From NCBI GenBank assembly GCA_051872395.1, contig JBJEDU010000007.1, positions 1 through 12,031 on the forward strand: a DNA stretch of 12,031 bases, written 5' to 3'. The stretch is from JBJEDU01 sp051872395. GTDB taxonomy: Bacteria; Bacillota_I; Bacilli_A; RFN20; CAG-826. Under the pieces are notes generated by a model that worked only from the letters and a program-made list of their open reading frames with translations, was not told the origin of the DNA and searched no databases. Each line of letters opens with the position of its first letter. Within the stretch, counting starts at the first letter, position 1. The position numbers and the translations under genes are program-made. Of this stretch, positions 1-8,232 are shown one piece after another.

Positions 1-2043
1 AGTTATCTTTTAAACATCACCACTATCGATCCAATAAAATATGATTTAGGTTTTGAAAGATTTTTAAATCCTAATCGAAAAACTATGCCTGATATCGATA
101 CTGATTTTGAAGATACAAAACGTGAAGAAGTCGTCGAATATTTAAGAGAAAAATATGGGAAAGAAAGGGTTGCTAATATCATCTCTTTCCAAACAATTCT
201 TGCAAAGCAAGCACTTCGAGATATTGGTAGAGTTTATGGATATAAAACTCAACACATCGACCTTTTAACAAAATCTCTTTTAGATAAAAATTTATCATTA
301 GGAGAATCTTATAAAAAAATTAAAGAATTTAGGGAATTAGTAGATTCTGATAAATACTTTTTAGAGATTGTCTCTTTAGCGTACAAAATAGAGTTTTTAC
401 CTAGACAAAATGGAATGCATGCATCTGGATATATTTTAAATAAAGATCCTTTAGAAACTTGTCTTCCAGTCATTTGTGATTACGAAGATAACTATATTAG
501 CCAATATGAATTCATTTATTTAGAAGAACAAGGATTTTTAAAAATGGATTTGTTAGGAATTAGAAACCTTTCTATCATTTCTTCAACTTGTGATCTTATA
601 AATAAAAATGGAAATAAAATCGATAAATTCAATGTTCCTTATGATGAACCATGTGTATTTGAACTACTTAACACTCTTTCAACAATGGGAATATTCCAAC
701 TTGAAAGTTCAGGAATGCGAAATGTCATTAAAAATGTGAAGCCGACTTGTTTTGATGATATTTCTGCCATTATTGCCTTATATCGACCTGGACCAATGCC
801 AAACATTGACTTATACGCTAAAAGGAAAAATAACAATATAAAAATTGAATATATTTCTGAAGATGTCAAAAAAATATTATCCCCAACTTATGGAATAATT
901 GTCTATCAAGAACAAATTAGTCAACTTGCTGAAGTTATGGCAGGATTTTCAAAAATTGACGCTGATAGTTTTAGACAAGCTATTTCCAAGAAAAAAGGAG
1001 ATGTATTACATTCTTTAAAAGAGAATTTTATAAATGGAGCAATAAATAAAGGATATTCAAAAGAAGATGCTTTAAAAACATTTGATAGCATCGATAAATT
1101 TGAATCTTATGGTTTCAATAAACCTCACTCGGTGGCCTATGCAAAATTCGCCTGTCAAATGGCGTATTTAAAGGCTAAATATCCAAAAGAATTTTATATT
1201 TCTTTACTCGATAATGTTTCAATCAATAATGATACTAAGTTTATTGATTATTTATTCGAAATGAAAAAAGGTGGAATTAACATTTTATTACCCGATATCA
1301 ACAAATCAGATAAATCATTTCAAATTGAAGGAAATAATTTGCTCTATCCATTAACTGGAATCAAAGGAATAAATAATATTATTATCGATAAGATTATTGA
1401 AGAAAGAAATAACGGATTATTTGAAGATTTTTATGATTTTATCATCAGAATGTATCGATATAAAATTAGCGAAAATCAAATTATACAATTAATTAATTCT
1501 GGTTCTTTTGATAAATTGCATAAATCAAGAGAAACGCTAAGAAATTCAATTCAAACAGGAATTAAATACGCAAAATTAATTACTACGAAAGATGGCGAAA
1601 TAAATCTCGATTTAGGATTTAATAAACCACTTTTAAATGAAGCGAGAGATTTAGAAATCGATAACTTAGAAAAAGAATATGACGCTATTGGAGTTAATTT
1701 ATCGAAAAATCCACTTGAACTGCATGAACAATTACTTGAAAAATATCATCGAACCAAAATAAACGAAATTAAGAAAATTAATACAAGTTATAACATCGTT
1801 GGAATTATTCGTTCTTGTAAAAGAATTACAACCAAAAAAGGAACGAATATGGCTTTCTTAAAAATATTCGATGAAACCGGAGAAATTGAATCGATAATAT
1901 TCTCAGATTTATATTCGAAGTCATATCAATTCCTTGTTAAAAACAAGGTTGTATTAATTAAAGGCATTTACTCTTTTAGGAATAATGAAACATCATTCAT
2001 TGCCAATGATATATCTATATTGGAGGAAATTAATTATGAATAA
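1..2043 (+). CDS. dnaE: DNA polymerase III alpha subunit, short DnaE type (5'-truncated by window edge)
   Basis: Replicative family C DNA polymerase. In Bacillota, DnaE typically extends RNA primers before PolC takes over. The frame is open from base 1 with no stop, and the codons before the first Met at 85 encode conserved DnaE sequence (IDPIKYDLGFERFLNP), so that Met is internal and the true start lies upstream. Seen here: catalytic aspartates in PDIDTDF (window codons 30-36, E. coli D401/D403 equivalents) and the third in KMDLLG (codon 183). The finger region follows, then a helix-hairpin-helix region, then a C-terminal OB fold at about codons 595-670 (GIIRSCKRITTKKG...FDETGEIE). The protein ends just after the OB fold, with no long tau-binding tail, as in Bacillus-type DnaE. 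About 680 residues are present; the PHP domain and part of the palm (roughly 330 residues, by comparison with the family) are missing. The stop overlaps polA by 8 bp, suggesting co-transcription. Confidence 0.96.
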   Translation, partial: SYLLNITTIDPIKYDLGFERFLNPNRKTMPDIDTDFEDTKREEVVEYLREKYGKERVANIISFQTILAKQALRDIGRVYGYKTQHIDLLTKSLLDKNLSLGESYKKIKEFRELVDSDKYFLEIVSLAYKIEFLPRQNGMHASGYILNKDPLETCLPVICDYEDNYISQYEFIYLEEQGFLKMDLLGIRNLSIISSTCDLINKNGNKIDKFNVPYDEPCVFELLNTLSTMGIFQLESSGMRNVIKNVKPTCFDDISAIIALYRPGPMPNIDLYAKRKNNNIKIEYISEDVKKILSPTYGIIVYQEQISQLAEVMAGFSKIDADSFRQAISKKKGDVLHSLKENFINGAINKGYSKEDALKTFDSIDKFESYGFNKPHSVAYAKFACQMAYLKAKYPKEFYISLLDNVSINNDTKFIDYLFEMKKGGINILLPDINKSDKSFQIEGNNLLYPLTGIKGINNIIIDKIIEERNNGLFEDFYDFIIRMYRYKISENQIIQLINSGSFDKLHKSRETLRNSIQTGIKYAKLITTKDGEINLDLGFNKPLLNEARDLEIDNLEKEYDAIGVNLSKNPLELHEQLLEKYHRTKINEIKKINTSYNIVGIIRSCKRITTKKGTNMAFLKIFDETGEIESIIFSDLYSKSYQFLVKNKVVLIKGIYSFRNNETSFIANDISILEEINYE
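2022..2027 (+). promoter_or_regulatory. Shine-Dalgarno site deciding the polA start
   Basis: GGAGGA lies 8 bases before the ATG at 2036, inside the last codons of dnaE. This supports the start at 2036 over the in-frame ATG at 1985, which has no comparable site and would add 17 residues that do not resemble the PolA N terminus. Confidence 0.85.
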
Positions 2044-4633
2044 AATGATTGTGATAGATGGTAATTCTCTACTTTTTAGAGCCTACTATGCGACAGCGTT
2101 TAATCAAGATGACATCATGAGAAATAAAGATGGTGTCCCCACAAATGCAATATTCGCTTTTTCCAATATGATCAATCGTATTCTCAGCGAGATTGATAAA
2201 GGCGATTATATTATGGTTGCTTTCGATACTGGAAAGCATACTTTTAGACATGAAGCACTCGAAACATATAAAGCAAATAGAAAACCAGTTCCTCAAGAAT
2301 TAATTACTCAATTCCCAATTGCTAGAGAATATCTACGAGCGATGAACATATTTCAATTTGAACAAGAAGGTTTTGAGGGTGATGATATTGCTGGCACTGT
2401 CGCTCGACAAGCTGAAAAACAAGGATTAGATGTTTATATTTACACTTCTGATCGAGACTTTCTCCAATTAGTAGATGATAAAATTAAAGTTAAAATCATC
2501 AAAAAAGGGTTGAGTGATGTCATGACTATGACCCCTTCTTTAGTTAAAGAAACATATGGTTTTGAACCAAAACAAATTATTGATTATAAGGGTCTACGAG
2601 GTGATAGCAGCGATAATTTACCAGGCATCCCAGGCGTCGGTGAAAAAACTGCGATTAAACTAATTCAAGAATACAATAATTTCGATAATATCGTCGAAAA
2701 TTCTAAAACATTGAAGGGCAAAGTATATGAATCGATTGTCAATAATCAAGATTTAGGAAGATTATGTCGTGATTTAGCCATAATTAAAGATGATATCGAT
2801 ATTCCTTTCATTGTTGAAGACACTAAATATGAAGGATATAAACTAAAAATCATTAGCGAATTTTGCCAACAATATGATTTAAAACAATACATGAACAAGG
2901 TCTCTAATAAATGGAGAATCAGCGATGAATATACCAAAGAGATTAAATATGAAATAAGAGATAATTTTAAAAACATTAATCTCGGTGAAGATATCGGTAT
3001 CAATGTCGAATTAGATGATGATAGCGATTATTATTCTTCGAATATTATTGGTGTTTCCATTTCGACAAAAGAAAAAAATTACTATATTTATTACGAAGAT
3101 TTATTAAAAGATGAATATTTGTTGAGCGTTTTAAAAAGTGACAAAGTAAGAAAATATTCTTTTGATTACAAGAAAAATAAAGTTTCATTACACACTCACG
3201 GAGTGGAATTAAATAATAATTATTTCGATTTATTAATTGCGTGCTATTTACTTAATTCATCGATAAAAAATGACATTTTTTCAATTCTTAAATTATTTGA
3301 AATTGATGTCAAAGAAAATAATGAAAATTCTTTATTCACTAATGCGAATCCATATTTAAGTTCCATCATTTCTTCATATTCTCTTTCTTTAGAAAGACTT
3401 GTGAAAACGGAACTAGTTAAAATTAACGCATTAGACTTATATCAAAATTTGGAACTTCCTTTAGTGGATACACTAGTCGATATGGAAATTGAAGGTTTCC
3501 CATTAAACAAAAATGTCCTTCAAGAATATGGCGATACCTACAAGGTAAAACTTGAGGAATTAAAAAATAAAATATACGAACTCGCCGGTGAAGAATTCAA
3601 TATTTCTTCTCCAAAACAATTAGCGAATATTTTATTTGAGAAACTCGGCTTACCTCAAAATAAAAAAATGTCCACTTCAGTGGAAATATTAAATGAACTA
3701 AGAAAATACCATCCTATCATCGATAATATTTTAGAGTATCGCAAATATTTCAAACTCAACTCAACATATGTCGAAGGATTAATACCTCATATTAAAAGCG
3801 ATGGAAAAATTCATTGTTCTTTTAATCAAGCTTTAACACAGACAGGAAGATTATCTAGTTCCAATCCTAATTTGCAAAACATATCAATAAGAGATGAAGA
3901 AGGAAAAATGATCAGAAAAGCTTTCTTCTACGAAGATGAAAATTATGAGATTTTATCGTTAGATTATTCACAAATTGAACTGAGAGTTTTAGCCGCTTTA
4001 GCAAATTCAAAATCTTTAAAAGATGTCTTTATCGAAGGAAAGGATATTCATACAGAAACTGCAAAGAAAATATTCCATTTAACTGAAGAACCAACAAGTG
4101 AACAAAGAAGAAAAGCAAAAACTGTAAATTTTGGAATAATTTATGGGATATCAGATTGGGGTTTATCCGAACAACTTCAAATTAGCATTTATGAAGCACG
4201 ACAAATTATCAATAGTTTTTATGAATCATTCCCAGAAATTAAACAATTTTTCCAATCGATGGTCGATGAAGCATTAAAATTTGGATATTCACAAACTTTA
4301 TTAGGAAGACGAAGATATTTAAACGAACTTCATGATTCAAATTATCAAACAAGAGAATTCGCAAAACGCGCAGCGATGAACGCTCCAATTCAAGGAACTG
4401 CCGCTGACTTAATTAAACTAGCAATGAATAAATGTGCCAAAATACTAAAAGAAAATAACTATGATTCAAAGATGGTTCTTCAAATTCACGATGAATTGAT
4501 TTTTAAAGTAAATAAAAAGGAAAAAGATATCGTCTATAAAACAATTAAAGAAACAATGGAGGGCGCTTTAAATATTTCCATACCTTTAGAAGTTGATGGA
4601 GGTTTTGGAAAAGATTGGTATAGCGCTAAATAA
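2036..4633 (+). CDS. polA: DNA polymerase I (5'-nuclease, inactive exonuclease-like domain, polymerase)
   Basis: Removes RNA primers and fills gaps during replication and repair. The 865-residue protein has the usual three-part layout. Residues 1-290 are the 5'-nuclease, with metal ligands visible at D8, D64, E114, D116/D117, D139/D141 and D190/D193 and a helix-hairpin-helix (GIPGVGEKTA, 197-206). Residues about 300-490 correspond to the 3'-5' exonuclease fold, but the DxE motif and the other two catalytic aspartates of Klenow are not recognisable, so proofreading is probably lost, as in Bacillus PolA. Residues about 490-865 are the polymerase: motif A with D643 (LDYSQIELR), motif B R691...K695...F699...Y703 (RRKAKTVNFGIIYG), and motif C H818-D819-E820 (QIHDEL). 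F699 is the position where T7-type enzymes have Tyr. The start at 2036 gives the conserved MIVIDGNSLLFRAY N terminus. It overlaps dnaE by 8 bp and is followed after one base by mutM-coaE. Confidence 0.97.
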   Translation: MNKMIVIDGNSLLFRAYYATAFNQDDIMRNKDGVPTNAIFAFSNMINRILSEIDKGDYIMVAFDTGKHTFRHEALETYKANRKPVPQELITQFPIAREYLRAMNIFQFEQEGFEGDDIAGTVARQAEKQGLDVYIYTSDRDFLQLVDDKIKVKIIKKGLSDVMTMTPSLVKETYGFEPKQIIDYKGLRGDSSDNLPGIPGVGEKTAIKLIQEYNNFDNIVENSKTLKGKVYESIVNNQDLGRLCRDLAIIKDDIDIPFIVEDTKYEGYKLKIISEFCQQYDLKQYMNKVSNKWRISDEYTKEIKYEIRDNFKNINLGEDIGINVELDDDSDYYSSNIIGVSISTKEKNYYIYYEDLLKDEYLLSVLKSDKVRKYSFDYKKNKVSLHTHGVELNNNYFDLLIACYLLNSSIKNDIFSILKLFEIDVKENNENSLFTNANPYLSSIISSYSLSLERLVKTELVKINALDLYQNLELPLVDTLVDMEIEGFPLNKNVLQEYGDTYKVKLEELKNKIYELAGEEFNISSPKQLANILFEKLGLPQNKKMSTSVEILNELRKYHPIIDNILEYRKYFKLNSTYVEGLIPHIKSDGKIHCSFNQALTQTGRLSSSNPNLQNISIRDEEGKMIRKAFFYEDENYEILSLDYSQIELRVLAALANSKSLKDVFIEGKDIHTETAKKIFHLTEEPTSEQRRKAKTVNFGIIYGISDWGLSEQLQISIYEARQIINSFYESFPEIKQFFQSMVDEALKFGYSQTLLGRRRYLNELHDSNYQTREFAKRAAMNAPIQGTAADLIKLAMNKCAKILKENNYDSKMVLQIHDELIFKVNKKEKDIVYKTIKETMEGALNISIPLEVDGGFGKDWYSAK

Positions 4634-4634
4634 T

Positions 4635-6044
4635 ATGCCTGAATTACCAGAAGTTGAAACTATTAAAAACTTATTAAAAAACAATTTAATAGGAAAAACC
4701 ATTGATAATATCGAAGTAATACGAGAAAAAACAATATTATCAAATGTTTTTGAATTTAAAAATTTATTAAAAAATCAAACGATATTAGATGTCGGAAGAA
4801 AAGGTAAATTTTTATTATTTTTCTTCACTAATGATTTGGTTTTAATTTCTCATTTAAGAATGGAAGGAAAATATTATTTATTAAAAGAAAATGAACCTTC
4901 ATCAAATTATCCAAAAATCATATTTCATTTAAAAAATGAAGAAAAACTAATTTTTGATGATTCGAGATGTTTTGGAATCATGAAATTATCTACGAAAGAT
5001 AAATATTTAAATGAAAAAGAACTCATTGATTTAGGTAATGATGCGAATAAAGAGATTCAAACTGATTATTTTTTATCACAAATAAAAAATAAAAATGAAA
5101 ATATTAAATCGATTTTATTAGATCAAACTGTCATCGCAGGAATTGGAAATATATATGCAGATGAATCACTATATATGTCTAAAATAAATCCATCTACACC
5201 TTTGACACATATTAAAGAAGATGAAATTACAAATCTTTTAAAAAATGTTAAAAACGTTTTAAATGAAGCAATTAAATCTGGAGGAAGCACTATTAAAAGC
5301 TATCATCCAGGAAAAGGAATGGATGGAAATTTCCAAGTAAATTTAAAAGCGTATGGTAAAAAAGATGAATTGTGTCAAATTTGTCACCACCATTTCCGAT
5401 TTAAAAAAATAGGTGGAAGAGGAACAACTTATTGCCCGTGTTGTCAAAAGAAAAAAGGAAAACCATTAATCATTGGAATATATGGCAAAATTGCTTCTGG
5501 AAAATCAACAGTGTTAAATATTTTTAAAAACAAAAAATATCAAACTCATTCTGCTGATGAAATAGTTTTATCTTTATATCAAAAAGATGAAGTTATTAAA
5601 CAAATTAACAATTTAACAAAGTTAAATTTTACTGATAATATCGATAAAAATTTATTGAGAATTTATTTAAATGATAATCCTTCATTTATTAAAAAATTAA
5701 ATAATATCATCCATCCATTAGTGAGAAAAGAATGTGAAAATATTATTAAAAATAATAAAAATGAAGAGATGATTATATTTGAAATTCCGCTTCTATTTGA
5801 AGCTCACATGGAAGATCTTTTCGATTATATTATTGGGCTAGATATCAACAAAGAAAAACAAATTGAAAGAATTAAAGAAAGAAATAAAAATTCTTATAAT
5901 TCTCTATTAAAAATTAATGATACATCTAATTTTGATAAAAATAAAAATAGGTTAGATTTTATCATCGCGAATAATCTAACCATAAATGATTTAAATAAAG
6001 AAGTTGAAACAATTATTAATAAATTGAATTCTCTCCTAAATTAA
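4635..6044 (+). CDS. mutM-coaE: MutM-CoaE fusion: formamidopyrimidine-DNA glycosylase joined to dephospho-CoA kinase
   Basis: One 469-residue frame encodes two enzymes. Residues 1-272 are MutM, which excises 8-oxoG and Fapy lesions and nicks the DNA. Visible are the MPELPEVET start with nucleophile P2 and E3, K58, intercalating residues M76/R111/F113, the LDQ..AGIGNIYADE helix (163-177), and a zinc finger C247-X2-C250-X16-C267-X2-C270. Residues 277-469 are CoaE, the last step of CoA synthesis: P-loop G284-KIAS-G289-K290-S291, ADE (307-309), IHP (359-361) and EIPLLFEA (383-390). The C-terminal lid is more divergent than usual. The start at 4635 is fixed by chemistry, because Pro2 must become the N terminus after Met removal; upstream in-frame starts at 4593/4596 would bury it. 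The join at 5448-5465 is a Lys-rich linker of about five residues with no ATG, GTG or TTG at the CoaE boundary. The gene follows the polA stop after one base and has no good Shine-Dalgarno, so translation is probably coupled to polA. Its end overlaps dnaI (opposite strand) by 29 bp. Confidence 0.93.
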   Translation: MPELPEVETIKNLLKNNLIGKTIDNIEVIREKTILSNVFEFKNLLKNQTILDVGRKGKFLLFFFTNDLVLISHLRMEGKYYLLKENEPSSNYPKIIFHLKNEEKLIFDDSRCFGIMKLSTKDKYLNEKELIDLGNDANKEIQTDYFLSQIKNKNENIKSILLDQTVIAGIGNIYADESLYMSKINPSTPLTHIKEDEITNLLKNVKNVLNEAIKSGGSTIKSYHPGKGMDGNFQVNLKAYGKKDELCQICHHHFRFKKIGGRGTTYCPCCQKKKGKPLIIGIYGKIASGKSTVLNIFKNKKYQTHSADEIVLSLYQKDEVIKQINNLTKLNFTDNIDKNLLRIYLNDNPSFIKKLNNIIHPLVRKECENIIKNNKNEEMIIFEIPLLFEAHMEDLFDYIIGLDINKEKQIERIKERNKNSYNSLLKINDTSNFDKNKNRLDFIIANNLTINDLNKEVETIINKLNSLLN

Positions 6045-6891
6045 TTTCTTCTTTACACATATTTTTAATTAAAGAAGATAATTGTTTGGCTTTATTATAG
6101 CCAACAACTGCTTTGTAATTATTTTCAATTTCTGAAATTGAGAAATCGCTAACAAAAATTGTAAATAAGTTATTAGTGGAGCGATATTTTAAAATTGGCA
6201 TGATTATCATATCGCGAATATAACTTGAAATATATTCATCGCCAAAATTATCGAGCACTAAAACATCAATATTTTTGATTTTTTCAATCATCGTTTGTTG
6301 ATTGAATTTTTTAGATGATAATTCATTAATTCTCGTTGGAAAATCTAAATAGTAAATTTTTGAATTATTTTTCATTCCATAATCATTAGCTAAAATCGAC
6401 GAAACAAAACTTCTTCCAGTTTTTAAAGCGCCATAAATATATAACCAACCGCCATTTTCTTTAATGTCGATATATCTTTTAAGTAAGCTCGCTCGACCAG
6501 CTTTATCGATATTTCTAATCGAATTATTTAACCATTCTTCTGGAAAATCTCTAATTAAAAATCTATTTTTATTGTTAAATGATTCAAGAGTTCTTTTACA
6601 ATTGGATAATTTTCTATCGACATAACCATTTTTTAAAACAATATTGCAAACAATATAAGGGTTTTCTTTTTCACAGTTATCTAATCCTGGACAATTTTTA
6701 CAGTAATGATAATCCAACAAAAAATCATAGATTTTATCATAATATTTTTCTATTAATTCATCAGTGATTCCTCTATCGTAAACCATAGACAAATCTGGAT
6801 CACTTTTAATTGAAGCGATGATTTCATCTTTATCTTCTTTACTAATAGAATATTTCGAAAGAGAATCAATGTAATCTTTAATCTTTTCCAT
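6016..6891 (-). CDS. dnaI: DnaI-type helicase loader with degenerate Walker A motif
   Basis: AAA+ primosome protein that in Bacillus delivers the replicative helicase (DnaC) to DNA together with DnaB and DnaD. It has 291 residues; B. subtilis DnaI has 311. The N-terminal helicase-binding domain carries C64-X2-C67-X5-C73-X8-C82, matching the Bacillus zinc site except that the fourth ligand is probably Cys rather than His. The AAA+ domain runs from about 140: Walker A is G154-ALKT-G159-R160-S161, with Arg where the family has Lys; Walker B is LVLDNFGDE (211-219); the sensor-1 region reads FVSDFS, where Bacillus has SNFS; and the C-terminal AARLMERI-like arginines are replaced (AKQLSSLI, 268-275). 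Length and overall alignment argue against a pseudogene, but ATP hydrolysis may be weak or lost. It starts directly after the dnaB stop (TAA-ATG). Identity is supported by the dnaB neighbour; the closest alternative is a DnaC/IstB-like ATPase. Confidence 0.9.
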   Translation of the reverse strand: MEKIKDYIDSLSKYSISKEDKDEIIASIKSDPDLSMVYDRGITDELIEKYYDKIYDFLLDYHYCKNCPGLDNCEKENPYIVCNIVLKNGYVDRKLSNCKRTLESFNNKNRFLIRDFPEEWLNNSIRNIDKAGRASLLKRYIDIKENGGWLYIYGALKTGRSFVSSILANDYGMKNNSKIYYLDFPTRINELSSKKFNQQTMIEKIKNIDVLVLDNFGDEYISSYIRDMIIMPILKYRSTNNLFTIFVSDFSISEIENNYKAVVGYNKAKQLSSLIKNMCKEEINLGENSIY

Positions 6892-8196
6892 TTATTTATC
6901 TCCTTCGATTTTTTCCAAGAGTTTATCCCATTCTTCATCTTCAATTTCTTCTTTATTATTAATAGGAACTGAAGCATCGCTTTCTTTATTATCTTTAGAG
7001 GCCTCTTCTTCTTGACTATTATTAATATAGGTTTTATATGGATTTCTTTTCTTTTTAACTTGATTGTTATAAAAATTCATTGCATCGAGAGCGGTTTTAA
7101 TTCCTTCTCTAGCAAATGTTCCACATAATTTTTCGCAATATGCCTTTGATAGTATATTGCTATTTGTTGTCAAAACTATATCAATGACAACATTGATAAC
7201 AGAATTAGGTAATTTGAATTTATAACTTAAATCATTAATCAATTTTAAATCTGGGTCAGCAGGAATTGTCGCATTTTGTAAGAAAGATAAATATTCTCTT
7301 GGAGATTTGCTTTCCAATAAATTGATTTTATTTCCTAAATCAGTAGTCGAAGAAACATAATTATAGTCTCTATCATTTTTCGCTGATTTTATCGATATAA
7401 ATCTAAAATCGATTTCTTTGATTAAAATATTCGCTAATTCAGTGGAATTAATTCTATTTCCTTTTTTAAGAGAAGAATCATAAACAGTATTGACCGCGTG
7501 AGCAGCAACATCTTCTTTAACACCATATAAAGTTGAAATTCTTTCAATTTCTTTAAATTCATTTTTTGTTATAGCATCAGGCATAATTTGTGAAATTTTT
7601 GCAAGTTCTTCAATGAATCTTTCATATGAAAATTCACTATCTATTTTTGAAACTTTTCGACCAAGTAATTTTTCTTTTGAAATAGTGTCATCAAAAGTTC
7701 CAGAATCTAAATTTGGATGGAATACTTTAATGAAATTGCAAGATATATCTTCGCCTTCAGTATTTTTATCTAAAATAGAAAAATAATTTTTGAGTTTTAA
7801 TGCTTCATCTTTTCCAACATTTTCTTTCAGTAACCCATATAAAAGGTTATCTTTAAAAAATTGTTCTGGAGTTTTTGGAGCAAATATTTCGTAATGATAT
7901 ACATTAAAATCTTTATGCTTTTCTAATTTGGTTTTCAATAAACCAATAGCCTCTAATTTTTGTCTAGCTTCAACAAATTCACCACTTGCCATCTTCATTC
8001 TTATTAATAAAGAATCATGAGAAATAAGTGGTGTCAATTTTTGAGATTCCGATTCACTCCAAAGAGTAAAATAAACCATTGCACTAGAAAAACCAATAAT
8101 CGGTTGATATAAACGAGTAATAGTATTTCGATCATAATCAGCGATTAAAGACGAAAATTGACAGCTAAGAAAATCTTTATTTTTTAAAATTATCAT
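6892..8196 (-). CDS. dnaB: Replication initiation / helicase-loading protein DnaB (Bacillota type)
   Basis: Primosomal, often membrane-associated DNA-remodelling protein that in Bacillus works with DnaD and DnaI to load the helicase at the origin and at restart sites. It is not the E. coli DnaB helicase: no RecA core is seen. The protein has 434 residues (B. subtilis 472). The N-terminal winged-helix region includes ITRLYQPIIGFSSAMVYFTLW (two blocks, about 26-46). A first helical DnaD/DnaB-like domain lies around 190-260 and a second around 298-385 (SPREYLSFLQ ... ILSKAYCEKLCGTFAREGIKT); the usual Trp of the latter motif is Phe361 here. An acidic tail (396-434), rich in Glu, Asp and Lys, probably disordered, ends in WDKLLEKIEGDK. 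The ATG at 8196 is the only standard start in the frame downstream of an in-frame stop at 8218-8220. There is no Shine-Dalgarno, and the promoter lies very close. It forms an operon with dnaI. Confidence 0.92.
   Translation of the reverse strand: MIILKNKDFLSCQFSSLIADYDRNTITRLYQPIIGFSSAMVYFTLWSESESQKLTPLISHDSLLIRMKMASGEFVEARQKLEAIGLLKTKLEKHKDFNVYHYEIFAPKTPEQFFKDNLLYGLLKENVGKDEALKLKNYFSILDKNTEGEDISCNFIKVFHPNLDSGTFDDTISKEKLLGRKVSKIDSEFSYERFIEELAKISQIMPDAITKNEFKEIERISTLYGVKEDVAAHAVNTVYDSSLKKGNRINSTELANILIKEIDFRFISIKSAKNDRDYNYVSSTTDLGNKINLLESKSPREYLSFLQNATIPADPDLKLINDLSYKFKLPNSVINVVIDIVLTTNSNILSKAYCEKLCGTFAREGIKTALDAMNFYNNQVKKKRNPYKTYINNSQEEEASKDNKESDASVPINNKEEIEDEEWDKLLEKIEGDK
6900..6906 (-). promoter_or_regulatory. 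Shine-Dalgarno site for dnaI
   Basis: GAAGGAG on the minus strand lies 8 bases before the dnaI ATG at 6891, within the last codons of dnaB. It supports independent ribosome loading at dnaI on the dnaB-dnaI message. Confidence 0.8.
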
Positions 8197-8204
8197 ATGT
8201 TTAA

Positions 8205-8232
8205 AGTATACACTTTTTTATCAAACATTCAA
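8205..8232 (-). promoter_or_regulatory. Sigma-A-like promoter for dnaB-dnaI
   Basis: On the minus strand: -35 TTGAAT (8227-8232), 16-bp spacer, -10 TATACT (8205-8210). The -10 matches five of six consensus bases and the -35 four of six. Only eight bases separate the -10 from the dnaB ATG, so transcription should begin within a few bases of the start codon. Confidence 0.6.

Noticed and set aside
1985..2035. In-frame ATG at 1985 as the polA start
   Set aside because: It lies inside dnaE, has no ribosome-binding site and adds 17 unrelated residues; GGAGGA followed by ATG at 2036 gives the conserved N terminus.
4593..4634. In-frame TTG/ATG at 4593/4596 as the mutM start
   Set aside because: It would precede the MPELPEV start; MutM needs Pro2 as the exposed N-terminal nucleophile, so only 4635 is workable.
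5448..5470. Programmed -1 ribosomal frameshift at the A6-G run in the MutM-CoaE junction
   Set aside because: The heptamer A-AAA-AAG is in the wrong phase (frame is AAA-AAA-GGA) and the zero frame already continues through CoaE, so no shift is needed.
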